Origin: Gadus chalcogrammus
Taxonomy: Eukaryota > Chordata > Actinopteri > Gadiformes > Gadidae
Length of the DNA: 64,000 nt
NCBI RefSeq assembly: GCF_026213295.1
Contig: NC_079418.1
Span: forward strand, 3,595,887-3,659,886
Direction of reading: 5' to 3'
Both the position numbers and the translations under genes were made by a program. Shown here one piece after another: positions 11,263 to 21,789 of the stretch. Position 1 is the stretch's first letter. Every line of letters begins with the position of its first letter. Under the pieces are notes generated by a model that saw only the letters and a list, made by a program, of their open reading frames with translations, was not told the DNA's origin and did no database searches.

Positions 11263-11288
11263 TGTTTCAATCGACCCGGCTCTCCCCT

Positions 11289-11379
11289 AACTAAAAGAGC
11301 CATCTTTGACTGTCTTAAAAAAACAACTAAAAAGTAGTACTTTTCTAAGTTAAGACAGTCAAAGATGTCTCTTTTAGTT
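11289..11379. repeat. 91-bp hairpin repeat
   Basis: Arms 11289-11317 (AACTAAAAGAGCCATCTTTG...) and 11351-11379 are reverse complements with one mismatch, separated by 33 bp. It abuts the right end of the pogo-like element. Likely a very short MITE or palindrome. Confidence 0.8.
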
Positions 11380-11871
11380 CTTCAGTTGTAACAACTGCAG
11401 TTGGTCAAGGACTTTAGTTTACATGCAAGTTTCTTAATAAATACATTTGAAATCAATTCTTAACTTTAGTTTTCATTCTTACATTAGAGTAATGCCATGT
11501 AATGTTTTAATGGTATGATGTCATGTTTGTAAATATTACTGTACATTGTGAATATTGCACTGAAGCTTGATATGAAGGAAATCGTGAAGAAAATCGCAAT
11601 TCGATCTTTTCCTGAAATCGTTCAGCCCTAGAACTTCCACAAATGCCCGAAGGCGCTTGATTTTAAATTACATAGGGAAATACAGACTTATGAACTATGA
11701 AAGATTACAAGCCAATCGCCAGGACCACAACACTGTAATTGTTTGTGTTAGCCAGATCCATATGCTAACGGCTAGATCCCATAAAGACACGTTAGCCTTG
11801 TGGTTTTACTGTCGTGTAAATGAAAAAAATACTCCATGACATGTAATAATTCAGCAATTATCGGCTTCTCA
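11380..11871. other. Non-coding interval
   Basis: AT-rich; no recognised feature. Confidence 0.6.
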
Positions 11872-12096
11872 CCTGTCCAGCAGGAAAAATGCCACACAAG
11901 CATCGGCTTTTAGACCTTTCTCATCCTTCAGTTGCCGCCAACATTGGAAAGCAGCTCCTAGGATTACTCTTGATTTTTGTTTTTCTCTTTCAGTGTTTTT
12001 ATTATCAATTGCTCTCTCAAAAATAGTTTTCCTTCCGTTTGCTGGTGGTGGTAGTTCTGGTGGCGGCGTCTTGTCTACCATGGAAATTGTCTTCAA
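11872..12096 (-). CDS. Isolated first exon of an unidentified transposon-like protein
   Basis: An open frame starts MKTISMVDKTPPPELPPPAN and continues with KSRVILGAAFQCWRQLKDEK and a C-terminal ADACVAFFLLDR, followed at once by a GTGAGA splice donor. The pattern of a Pro-rich start and RVxxGxAFxxWRxLKxxKG...A.FLLD resembles N-terminal exons of fish transposon proteins I have seen, but I cannot name the family. No following exon was found before 11380 on the minus strand, so it is probably an orphan. Confidence 0.4.
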
Positions 12097-13471
12097 GTGC
12101 TAGGTCCAAATGTGGATTAGCTAGTCAGCTAGCTCCAGTAGCTACCGCAGGATAACAACAAACAGAAGCTTGCTCTGGGTCATGAGCTTTGAGTATGTGC
12201 ACGAAGGGGTCACGCGTGCAGTATGACAATTGGATTGACGTACTTACTGTCCAATACCACTCGGTGGGTCTGGAAGTCATTGGCTGGAGTTTTTCGAGCC
12301 CTGCCCGACCGTTCCACAGATGTTTGACTTGTTTAATTTTCATGCCAGTGGCTGTAAGTGTGTTATGATAAGGATTTCATGTAATTTTGCAAAAATTGCC
12401 AAAAAAGAGAATTCCATACCCCACCTTTAAAGGACATATTAAAAGAAAATTAAAATTACTTCCGTGTAAAATAGACTTGGCTATGCTATTGAATATAGGC
12501 TCTCTGGAAAATGACCCAGAACTTGTTGGCCCATTAGTTTTGGTCCCTTCTCTCAAACAATAGTCAATCATTTTTGCTGTACTGTATTTTGTTTGCATGG
12601 CACGGCAAGATAATGCATTTCTCTAGAAATATTTAACTAGCCTAGGCTTACACTGCAGCATCTAACCTTACATTTACATTTTCAGGTTTAATTAACAATT
12701 ACAAGCAAATAAAAAGGTGAACTTAATGTATCACGTTTCATTCCATGTATTTAGGTTGTATCCCTGTTATATAAAGTAAATCAATTCGATTGTAGGATAA
12801 TTATCTTTTTTTATTACCTTTTGCTCAAAACTTGCAGAGGGACAATTTACGTGAGCACGCACGCACATGCACACACACTCAATGTCTTAATCTCACATAT
12901 ATTTACGCAAAAAGGGCATCCAAATATTAACAGGTTCCCATATTAACCTAGGAGTGACGGCTATACTTGTATGAAAGTTGAATTAAATTGATGACAGTCT
13001 AATAACTTTTGGATATTCAATGTCTTCGTTAATTGTTTATTTTGCATATGGCCTAATGTTGAGAAAGTACCACATTATAAAGGGGCATGCCATAGAGCAG
13101 AATCCTTTCATAAAATCATATTATTCATCATATTATTAGCAGCGCGGACGAGACATCTCTATATATATCTATGGCTGCATGCAGGACTCTTATTTTGATA
13201 TCACTAAACCGGATGTAAGAATGCAAATAAGCTATTTCCAGCAAACAGCTTAAAAAACATGATTTCTGGAACTCAAATACTATTTTTACTTTTTGGGAAA
13301 ACACCATATTATGTCACCTTTAACTTTATAATAGGTCCCTGGTACGCAGCAAGAAAGATAGTCACAATACTCCCGTGCCATCTGTTTGTATAATTTAATT
13401 AACAGCGTGGGCTCCCGCTAGCTTAACAGAGTATTACCATTACTCTTGCATTAACAAGAGCATAAAGCTAA
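12097..13471. other. Repeat-derived non-coding DNA
   Basis: No gene recognised. 12345-12445 resembles a common fish repeat (ACCCCACCTTTAAAGGACAT). 13075-13322 is bounded by AAAGGGGCATGCC and GTCACCTTTAA and looks like a short MITE. Confidence 0.5.
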
Positions 13472-13771
13472 CGGTACGGCCACACCAAACGCGTTACTCC
13501 CGTTAGGGGCGTCAAAATTCGGCATTTTTGCATAGGGAACCATTGGTATAGGCGCGTAGACGCGTTACATGCGATGAAGCGTCGCGTTAGGGGCGTTAGG
13601 CGCGTCAGACGCACGTAATTACGCACGTAAACGCAGTAACGCGCCAACGCCCGGAGTTCAGAAATCTGAACTTTCAACGCTCCAACGCGTGACGCTTGGC
13701 CGCGATAGCCAATCAGCGTTGAGCTTGACCCGACGTCACTGGCAGAGAGTAGTGAGCTTAGACAGAAGCAT

Positions 13772-14972
13772 ACGGCCGACATCTTTCTTTATTCTGGGTG
13801 GAAATAGTAACATAGTTACGCTATTAAATGCGTTTATGGAAATGTGCATTTTACTTTCATAATGTTCGCTCGGTGAATGTGAAGGATGTTTGGTTTGATA
13901 GTTATGACGAAGAGGGAACGCTCCGTTCACTTGCATGGACAGAGTCTCTGGATGCTAAGCAACCTCAATGTCTTGGCGGACTATTTCTCTGCTGATCAAC
14001 ACTACGAATGCTGGAAACACAACAGACACACCATGTGAAGTTATTTAACCCGATTATTGTTATTTATATCAGAGATTATTTAATCTAACCCGATCTTCAC
14101 CCTGCTACCCTTTGGCAGGCGCTACCGGGCCACCACAGCCCGCACCTCCAGACTGCAGAACAGTTTCATCCCCAGGGCCATCACAGAACTTAATAATCAC
14201 ACTACACTACTACCCTCCACCCAGCACAACTGCACTTTTGTTAGTGGTTGCACAAAGAAATGTTGTTGTGTATCCAATGCACAATGACAAATAAAGTAAA
14301 TTCTATTCTATTCTATTCTATTCTAAACTCTTCACCCAAACCCGGCGGCGTTTGGGTTTCCTACCTCGGACTCCAGCGCAGCCACGGCCGACAACTATCT
14401 TTATTCTGGGTGGAAATAGTGACATAGTTACGCCATTAAATGCGTTTATGGAAACATTTTTAGCAAGAAATGTGCATTTTACTTTCATAATGTTCGCTCG
14501 GTGAATGTGAAGGATGTTTGGTTTGATAGTTATGACGAAGAGGGAACGCTCCGTTCCATTGCATGGACTGAGTGTCTGGATGCTAAGCAACCTCAACGTC
14601 TTGGCGGACTATTTCTCTGCTGATCAACACTACGAATGCTGGAAACACACCAGACACACCATGTGAAGTTATTTAACCCGATTATTGTTATTTATATCAG
14701 AGATTATTTAATCTAACCCGATCTAAGCTCTATCACCCAAACACGGCAGCGTTTGGGGTTCCTACCTCGGACTCCAGCGCAGCCACGGCCGACAACTATC
14801 TTTATTCTGGGTGGAAATAGTAACATAGTTACGCCATTAAATGCGTTTATGGAAACATTTTTAGCGAGAAATGTGCATTTTACTTTCATAATGTTCGCTC
14901 TGTGAATGTGAAGGCTGTTTGGTTTGATAGTTATGACGAAGAGGGAACGCTCCGTTCACTTGCATGGACATG
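13772..14972. repeat. Threefold tandem unit inside the MITE
   Basis: Copies at about 13772-14092, 14383-14724 and 14788-14972 (the last is incomplete) share GACGAAGAGGGAACGCTCCG and, in the first two, CTATTTCTCTGCTGATCAAC. The copies are near identical, so the amplification is recent relative to the rest. The LINE fragment separates copies 1 and 2. Confidence 0.85.
14094..14337 (+). mobile_element. 5'-truncated L2/CR1-like LINE 3' end
   Basis: Translation around 14113-14190 gives FGRRYRATTARTSRLQNSF, the usual C-terminus of CR1/L2-type reverse transcriptases, followed by a short 3'UTR and a (TTCTA)n tail ending near 14325. A 9-bp TCTTCACCC occurs at the left (14094-14102) and right (about 14329-14337), consistent with a target-site duplication. 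Confidence 0.8.
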
Positions 14973-15107
14973 GAGTGGACTCATCTAGCTGCGTTGGCGC
15001 GTTGGAAGCGTTGAACCGAGTAAACCACCCCACAATGATCAAGCGTCAGGTTAGGCGCGTTACTCGCGTTATCCAACGCGAGTAACGCGTTTGGTGTGGC
15101 CGTACCG

Positions 15108-15850
15108 TAAGGCCACACTGCACGCGTTACTCGGGTTAAAAAATGCGCATAACGTGCCTAACTTTCCGCTTGAATATTCTGTATCACAAAAACGGTTCAA
15201 CGCGCCTAACGCGGCTGTGGCTGCGCTTGATTTAGGAGTCTGAGGTAGGAAACCCAAACGCCGCCGTGTTTGGGTGCATGATAGAGTTTAGATCGGGTTA
15301 GATTAAATAATCTCGGATATAAATAACAATAATCGGGTTAAATAACTTCACATGGTGTGTCTGTGTTTCCAGCATTCGTAGTGTTGATCAGCAGAGACAT
15401 AGTCCGCCAAGACGTTGAGGTTGCTTAGCAACCAGAGACACTGTCCATGCAAGTGAATGGAGCCTTCCCTCTTAGTCATAACTATTGAACCAAACATCCT
15501 TCACATTCACCGAGCGAACATTATGAAAGTAAAATGCAAATTTCTCGCTAAAAATGTTTACATAAACGCTTTTAATGGCGTAACTATGTTACTATTTCCA
15601 TCCAGAATAAAGAAAGATGTCCGCCATATGCTTCTGTGCAAAAGTCACTACTCTCTGCCAATGTCGTCGGGTCAAGCTCCACGCTGGTTGGCTATCGCGG
15701 CTAAGTGTCACGCGTAGGCGCGTCATTACGTGCGTATGCCACGTCTAACGCCACTAACGTGCCGCTTTAACGCGTCTACGCGCCTACACCAATGGTTCCC
15801 TATGCAAAAATGCCGATTATCAACGCCAACGCGCGTGCAGCCTTACCTTT
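15108..15850. repeat. Second, inverted copy of the MITE family
   Basis: The region is the reverse complement of the 13480-14040 type sequence (TTGATCAGCAGAGACATAG, GAGCGAACATTATGAAAG, and the GCGTCTACGCGCC end). It lies directly against the first element in opposite orientation. Its own ends, GGCCACACTGCACGCG and CGCGTGCAGCC, are imperfect. Confidence 0.75.
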
Positions 15851-15889
15851 AGCCTACGGCGGCAGCGGAAATCTGCTCAATCCTCAATG

Positions 15890-16490
15890 TGGACTGAGTG
15901 CACGCCCCTCAATGTGGGCTCCGTCTGCGGGCTGCAGTCAGGGGCTTCTCGCTTTTACACCAAAGAGTATTACTAGCTTGTTTAGATCTAATAACACTCA
16001 ATGGTTTCTCTATCCCTCCTCATCAATCTGAGGAGGAAGCAACGGCCCATCTCTTGTGCCCCGTACGCGCGCTTGCCTGTTATGTGAAGCGCACGGAGGC
16101 TCTGCGCAAATCTCAAGTTATTTGTGCATTACAGAGAACATTCCCAGGGCATCCCCCTGACGAAACGACGGCTGTCACATTGGCTGTGTGAAGCTATCAC
16201 ACAGGCTTATGTGTCAGCGGGGGGAGACTATCAGAGTTCATTTGACTAGAGGATTAGCAGCCTTGTGGGCTTCCCCATGCTCTTTTATTAGGTTTTACCT
16301 AAGAGACATGTCGCGCCTCTCTATGACACACTCAGTACTAGGTGCTTTGTCAGAGTGAGTGTGATTGTGTGACTTATTCCCTTGCATATTAACACAATGT
16401 GACGTGGAGTCATAAATTCATGCTGAGTGCTCTTTTGTCTTATCAGACACATTAGAGTTGCTCGTTGATGACTTGCCGTTAGACGCATGA
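15890..16490 (+). pseudogene. DIRS-type tyrosine recombinase fragment
   Basis: One frame reads LLCPVRALACYVKRTEALRK, the CPVRAL...RT...RKS pattern of DIRS-like YR proteins in fish, followed in another frame by KRRLSHWLCEAITQAY, which precedes the catalytic HxxR box in that family. The catalytic region beyond about 16200 is degraded. The relic is interrupted at 16499 by a hAT element and continues after 19301 for about 140 bp. Compare the better-preserved copy at 41176-41525. Confidence 0.6.
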
Positions 16491-16511
16491 CGTATGACTA
16501 GGGTTGCCAAC

Positions 16512-18052
16512 CGTCCCGTAAAATACGGAATCGTCCCTTAAGGCGGCTGCATGCTTCAGCGTTGGTGTTACGTTGTTGCGCAAAATTTACTCAAAGCAAT
16601 TCATGCTCCCTTTTAGGTTGCGCGTGTTGCCAAGCAATTTACCGCCAGAACAGTAGGTGGAGTAATATGTGGAGTAAAGTTTTTCGTTGAAGACGACCTC
16701 GAGAATGACGTCTTTGTCTGTGGGAGTCGTTGGTTTGTTTATGTGCCAAAGTTTGATGATCTCCTTTCGCGAGTCATCCGATATCTTCCCGACTCTCACC
16801 AAAACCGGCCCTTGTCAGGGAGCAGCTGGCAGATTATGTTTTGTCAGATGCTGGCGTGTTTCCCCACCAGTAGCCTACAATGTGCTACGATTGGGTATGC
16901 GCACTGACCAATAAATATATATACATTGGTCACTTGGAAGCATGACTTTTGATTCATTAGTTATCATGTTACACAAGTTAGCTAATTTGGTTTACGTCAA
17001 ACTCATTAATTCATATCCATATAACAGCAGTTTATACAACAGCTACTGCCTTGACAGATGAATGAATTATTTAAGTGTAGGCCTATAGCCAAAGGCTTTA
17101 AGCTATAGCGCATAATGTCCACATAAATTATATGGTAAGCAGCATTATTAGAGAAAAGGGGTTTATTTATCAAATACAGAAAATAGTCCCACCATACACG
17201 CACACATTTTTCATTCACTACACACTCACGCTTTCAAATTTCATTCACTCAAAGAGGCTACTGAACTTATGTTTCACACAGAACATGAACACTATGTTTC
17301 ACATAGAACGTGAACACAAAACATTACGTAATTAATTCAAATAGGCTAACACTAAAACAAATAAGGCCTAATAGAACGAATATCGGGTGACAAGATCATT
17401 AAAATGGCTCACAATCCCGCATCAGCTGTTTGATGTCGCGCATCAAAATAGCACTTTGCCCCTGTGGAAGGGTTCGCATAATTATGTGCCAGATCGTGTG
17501 GTAGGTGGCGGCATAGTTGGCGGTATGAAAACAGGAAATGTGATACTCCAGACAGGAAGTAGTAACCAGACGAGCAGACCAATCACAGCCTTGCAGGCTG
17601 AGCGGCTCGCGTAAAAGCTTACGTAAAAAATGACGCAAGTCTAGAAAAATCCCCCGACGCACGCAAGACGTGAGAAGTCGCGCAAGGGGTGCGCAAGGGC
17701 GCGCAAGGGCCTCTTGCGCTTGCGCTTACGCTTACGTAACTGAGCATAAATCAGCCTTTATTTGGCAATTAAATGTTGCGTCCCGTATTGAACCAATACG
17801 GGACGTAATTTGTTCCGTATTTCCATAAATCTCCAATACACATGTCTGTCACACACACAAATACTAAATCTAACAATGATCAAAACAAAACACAGGGAAT
17901 ACGGTACTACGGTCAGCAAAATTGTCGCGGCGGGATCTACGCAAGACCCGCTCCGGTCATCTGTGTGTATGCGCATGCGTGTGGTGGTCACGGTTGCCTA
18001 GCGACAGACACCACACACCGGCGCTGCTCACAAAACCCGCGCCTTTTAAAAA
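16512..18052. other. Non-coding left part of the hAT element
   Basis: No recognised protein. 17590-17745 contains self-complementary CGCAAG/CTTGCG motifs. CCCGTATTGAACCAATACGGG at about 17781-17801 is a short palindrome next to a second GTAATTTGTTCCGT motif resembling the terminus. Confidence 0.5.
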
Positions 18053-18853
18053 TGCCCACTACACCCGGTACTCCACCACGTCCTCAAAAGCGTAAACGCT
18101 TGCAGAAATACGGACGTGAGTGGGAAGACGCACATCCTTGGCTGGACAGCGTCAGTGGAGATGTTTACAAGGCAAGTTGTAAAATATGTCGGCGAGTGTT
18201 TTCAGTGGCGCACGGTGGTCTGTCTGACATCAGACAGCATGCAACAGGAGAGCAACACTGCAGACACGAAAGATCACAGAAGACCCAAGCGTCAGTGTCA
18301 CAGTTCTTCATACCCCAATCATCTCCTGAGGTTGATACGGTATGAGACATTATGTTGTGATTGATTTCCTATCTGGTTGTGCTTTTGCCAGAACATCGCA
18401 GTGCATGGGCAGAGCCTATTTTAGTAAACTGTTGTGGTTTGATTGATGTTTAGGATGTTGAGTTTCAAAAGTTGAATGAACGACCATTTATTTAATATAC
18501 AGAAGTATATAAATATTATATATGGCCACTTAAAGAACAAATCATACTAATGGATTAACAGTTAATAAATAAATAAATACATTTGTTAAAAGAAAACCTT
18601 TATTCTTTAATATACATACATTTCCTAGATCATCCCAGCATCCACTGGATGTGTGGAAAGGATCTTCTCCAGAATGGCCAACAAATGGAGTGAATGCAGG
18701 AACAGGTGCTCCACAGAGCTCATGAGAAGTGAGCTCCTGATCACTCTCAACTTTGAGCAGTCCTGTTCAGAGTTTTACAACAGCGCTTTGAAAGACAAAG
18801 AGTTACTCAGTGCTGCAAGGAGTAACAAGAAGTACACCTGGAAAAAGAAGTAA
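18053..18853 (+). pseudogene. hAT transposase: BED-finger exon plus dimerisation exon, catalytic core missing
   Basis: Exon 1 (18053-about 18339) has a basic start (RPQKRKRLQKYGREWEDAHP) and a BED-type zinc finger: CKICRRVFSVAHGGLSDIRQH followed by H at the HxxxxxH spacing, ending in a GTATGA donor. The last exon (about 18630-18853) follows a CCTAG acceptor and reads IIPASTGCVERIFSRMANKW, the hAT C-terminal dimerisation domain, to a stop at 18853. The roughly 400 residues carrying the DDE residues are absent: only 290 bp of AT-rich DNA lie between. This is an internally deleted, non-autonomous copy. Confidence 0.8.
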
Positions 18854-19301
18854 CAGTTTTGAGGGGAGGAGTAATGTTGAGGGAAGGAGTAATGATTTGC
18901 ACTTTCTTTTTTTACATAAGTTTATAAGTGTTTTTGTTGTTTATTTGTACTGGTTTTTTTTGTAAAATTTTTCAAAGAGAGTCCCTATAGTTATGCACTT
19001 AAAAAGTAACATGAAGTTCTCAGTTTATTTAGTTTATATTTTAAAAGTTCATTGCTGCACACGCCACACAAAGAGATTTCATTCAAGATTTAATTGACTG
19101 CACTTTATAAGAGAATGTTATGTGGTAATAAAGCATTTCAAGCTTTAAGTATGACTAATTGCTTTCTTGATCAACCCTTTACTAAAAACACCAGCACAAA
19201 ATAAAACATACCACTAATGCGGGCGCCCCGCCCCACAGGAGTCGGCCCGTGGTGGGCGTCCCTTATTTTAATTTCTGAAAGTTGGCAACCCTACGTATGA
19301 C

Positions 19302-19450
19302 GTATGTTATGCTACGTCTGACGCATTATACTGGGCGCGTATGTAGCTGTGTTTCTGGTACTGATCGGGACCAATGAGGTATAGACCACATCGTGCTTCG
19401 CGCTTTAACCCAATAGCGATAACCTTAAAAGGCGAAGCCTATACGACATA
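19302..19450. other. Continuation of the DIRS relic
   Basis: DNA joined to 15890-16490 before the hAT insertion. It contains CCCAATAGCGATAACC, repeated at 19883-19898 (CCCAATAGCGATAGCC). Confidence 0.5.
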
Positions 19451-19454
19451 GAAT

Positions 19455-19716
19455 GTTAGTTACATATTGTAACATTTACATTTAGGGCATATAGCAGACG
19501 CTTTTATCCAAAGCGACTTACATCAGTTAATACACACATTGACACACCGACGGCAGAGTCAACCATGCAAGGCGACAGCCGGCTCGTCAGGAGCAGTTAG
19601 GATTAAGTGTCTTGCTCAGGGACACATCAACACTCAGCTAGGAGGAGCTGGGGATCGAACTAGCAATCTTTCGGTTACAAGACAACTGCTCTACCTCCTG
19701 AGCTAAGCCAACCCCG
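19455..19716 (-). mobile_element. tRNA-derived SINE
   Basis: On the minus strand, 19710-19651 reads as a tRNA-like head with an A box (TAGCTCAGGAGGTAGAGC), an anticodon-arm CTTGTAA (Thr-TGT-like) and a B box (AGTTCGATCCCC). The body ends in TAAGTCGCTTTGGATAAAAG, a segment widespread in fish repeats. Pol III promoter boxes are therefore present. The parent tRNA is an inference. Confidence 0.7.
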
Positions 19717-20435
19717 TAACGTCTAGTTTCTATAAGTATATGCGCAGCCTTTTATATATATATATATGTATAAGTATATGCGCAGACTTATATGTGCGGA
19801 CTGCGGACGTGATTAAGGCCCACGCTGTTGGTGGGCGGGGATTACAAATTTTTCAGTGCTACGGCTCGCGCCTAGGGAAAACCCAATAGCGATAGCCTAT
19901 ACTCTATAGAATCGTTTTATGCATGCTGAAAATTGTATAACTTTGTCACATATAACCAGAAGTATTAGTTTGGATTTCTATGAATGCTTTTATCTATGTG
20001 CCTTTTGACTTTGTTATTATATGACAACCAGGTTATATGCTTATTAATGTATTGTTGACAATGACTTGTATTTTCTATGAGACCCACCTAGGTGAATGCC
20101 GTTTCAGAATGCCTCCACTATGGAGTTTTTCCGCTTTGGTCGGTGGCGTTTGATTTTTTCCTACTTTGACTATGTTTTCGGTGTGGTTAATGGTGTTTAT
20201 GGCTTAAAATCATATAGTATGGTCATCTGAGATGACTAAGGAGGGATTGTTACGTATTTTAAGCACATAAGCTGCCCCCACATAGCCACTAGGAAGCAGG
20301 ATCGAATACATAAGCTGCAATAACTACTCCAGCCACAGATGCCAGCACCTATAGACAGGCATAGTGGGTGGAGCTAATACGTCACATAGGCCACGCCCAC
20401 TTCACCCTAACCAGCGCGGCTGTGAGATTGGAGTG
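19717..20435. other. Non-coding interval
   Basis: Includes two ATAAGTATATGCGCAG copies (19734 and 19770) and an AT dinucleotide run. No gene recognised. Confidence 0.5.
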
Positions 20436-20439
20436 CAAA

Positions 20440-21050
20440 ATGAACATCATGGTTGACAACACCCAGCAACAGTTCCAGCCCTTCCCCACATACCTTGGAG
20501 TGAAACTTGACGCTGATACGGCGTCTATCCGGCACCACATGGGGTGCCTCCACACAGATGCTGCGCATTTCCACCGAGGCCGTGGTGTTCTCAAGCACAG
20601 AATACTGTGCCCCGGTGTGGTGCCATAGGCCCAAAACCACCACCGAGACACCTCAGCAAATGCACCTCAAGTCCCGGCGCCCCTTTGCAATAGACGCCCA
20701 AGAAAATACCAGGAGGCGACATGGAGGGAGCAGTGGAGGTCAGCGGAACCTTCTCGCCTATAACATTACATCAAAGATCCCACAGACGTTCCTGTCCAGC
20801 ACCTACCCCGAACGCAGTGGACACCCCTTTAACCGCCTGAGGACATGCGTGGGACGCTTCGGGGTAGCAATGCTGAAGTGGGGCAACACAGACAGTGCCT
20901 AATGCGAGTCTGGAGACCCAATACAAACTGTGGAACACATCCTAACCAACACCGGCCCCCGAACGGCGAGCGTGGTCTAAGGACATACGACAGAAGAAGA
21001 TCACTGTTTGGTTCTGGCCACACAATTCGTTCTATTATCATCTGAAACTT
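20440..21050 (+). pseudogene. Degenerate LINE reverse-transcriptase C-terminal fragment
   Basis: Frames contain PFPTYLGVKLDADTASIRHH and, shifted, EAVVFSSTEYCAPVWCH and FNRLRTCVGRFGVAMLKWG. These are the conserved post-RT blocks (YLGVKLD..., YCAPVW..., LRTG.GR...WG) of a non-LTR element, followed by an EHILTNT segment. Several frameshifts and internal deletions are evident. Family not resolved. Confidence 0.65.
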
Positions 21051-21111
21051 GAATTATAAAATCATGACCATGCAACTCCTGTACATGGTCTGTAGGCACG
21101 ACAGCTTACCT

Positions 21112-21770
21112 CTGGGTCCAGCTCTGCCTCTGCAGATCTGAGGAACAGGACAGATGCCAGTTTAGGCCGCTCTTTTAACACTTTCAGGATGCGAGTGTCC
21201 TTTAGCCGCAACTGCACCATTTGCCTCTCACGTCTGACAATTAGTTAATTAATTAATTTAGAAAGGAGATGGCACCAGAAACAATATTTAGCCGCATACT
21301 CTATCCAAGAACACATTTACTGTACGTGTAAATAGCTGATTGGGCATTCTCATACCCCATGATGGAGGATTTGTTGTGACAACAACCTCCTTTTGTTCTC
21401 TGTAAGAGTGGGAAGGTCCCAGCTGAGGGCCAAGTTGTTCACCTGGTCTACATTTTCGGAGGTCAGGACAGTCTGGCTTTCAAGCTGTTAGAAAGCAGTT
21501 CTAATTGTATACAACACCGGTCAACAATTACCAAACACATGGGCAGATGAAAAGAGACAGCACAAATTGAATTGTTAGACTTGCAAGGCTGACAATCTCC
21601 ACAATGTCCAAATCTGGGCAAACTTCTAACTGCAAGACTGCAGCATCTATGGCCCCCATGTCCTTGCTGGCCAGCAGAGGGAAAAGGCACTGGCCCATCC
21701 GTGTCAAAAGTGGACCCCGATTTAGGAAAGGATGTCCGATTATTCTCCCTGCCAGGCGGAACAGATCCCC
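21112..21770 (-). pseudogene. Exons of a HECT-domain, G2E3-like protein
   Basis: Three segments with splice sites. Exon A (21770-21585; acceptor CTCCAG, GC-AG-type donor GCAAGT) encodes 62 residues, starting GDLFRLAGRIIGHPFLNRGP and including VCPDLDIVEIVSL. Exon B (21484-21356; acceptor CTAACAG, donor GTATGA) encodes 43 residues with LALSWDLPTLTENKRRLL. Exon C (21233-21112; donor GTAAGC) reads RERQMVQLRLKDTRILKVLK and KERPKLASVLF. The order matches the expanded fish family annotated as G2/M-phase-specific E3 ubiquitin ligase-like. Exons A and B are both phase 0, but C is not in phase with B, and upstream HECT sequence was not found. Treat as a gene fragment. It could be part of a diverged host gene. 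Confidence 0.5.
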
Positions 21771-21789
21771 CTGGAGCAATGGCAAGGAG

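Larger units (their letters stand above)
756..11287 (-). mobile_element. Pogo/Tigger-like DNA transposon (outer element of a nest)
   Basis: The ends are a perfect 25-bp inverted repeat: 756-780, starting GGGGAGAGCCGGGTCGATTG, and its reverse complement at 11263-11287. Each end is flanked by TA (754-755 and 11288-11289), the target duplication of the Tc1/mariner/pogo group. On the minus strand it carries a pogo-type transposase remnant with an HTH, part of the DDE domain and a PHD-like finger, which fits the TA duplication. The right half has two subterminal arrays in tandem. A 7-kb Harbinger element interrupts it 106 bp from the left end. Inference: this is a non-autonomous or decayed copy. 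Seen: ends, TA and coding remnants. Family assignment relies on domain similarity. Confidence 0.85.
13472..15107. mobile_element. Harbinger-like non-autonomous element with TAA duplication
   Basis: A perfect 27-bp inverted repeat at 13472-13498 (CGGTACGGCCACACCAAACG...) and 15081-15107 is flanked by TAA at 13469-13471 and 15108-15110. This TWA-type 3-bp duplication is typical of PIF/Harbinger. It carries no transposase. The interior holds three tandem copies of a roughly 300-bp unit and a LINE 3' end. Confidence 0.88.
16499..19293 (+). mobile_element. hAT transposon with BED finger, 8-bp duplication CGTATGAC
   Basis: The ends TAGGGTTGCCAAC (16499-16511) and GTTGGCAACCCTA (19281-19293) are inverted repeats. 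CGTATGAC lies immediately outside both (16491-16498 and 19294-19301), the 8-bp duplication of hAT elements. Only the first and last coding exons of the transposase remain (18053-18853). The 1.5 kb left of the gene is non-coding and includes a GCGCAAGGG/CTTGCGCTTACG-rich patch at 17590-17745. Confidence 0.9.

Noticed and set aside
12377..12598. 73-codon minus frame
   Set aside because: Lies in a common fish non-coding repeat; no domain.
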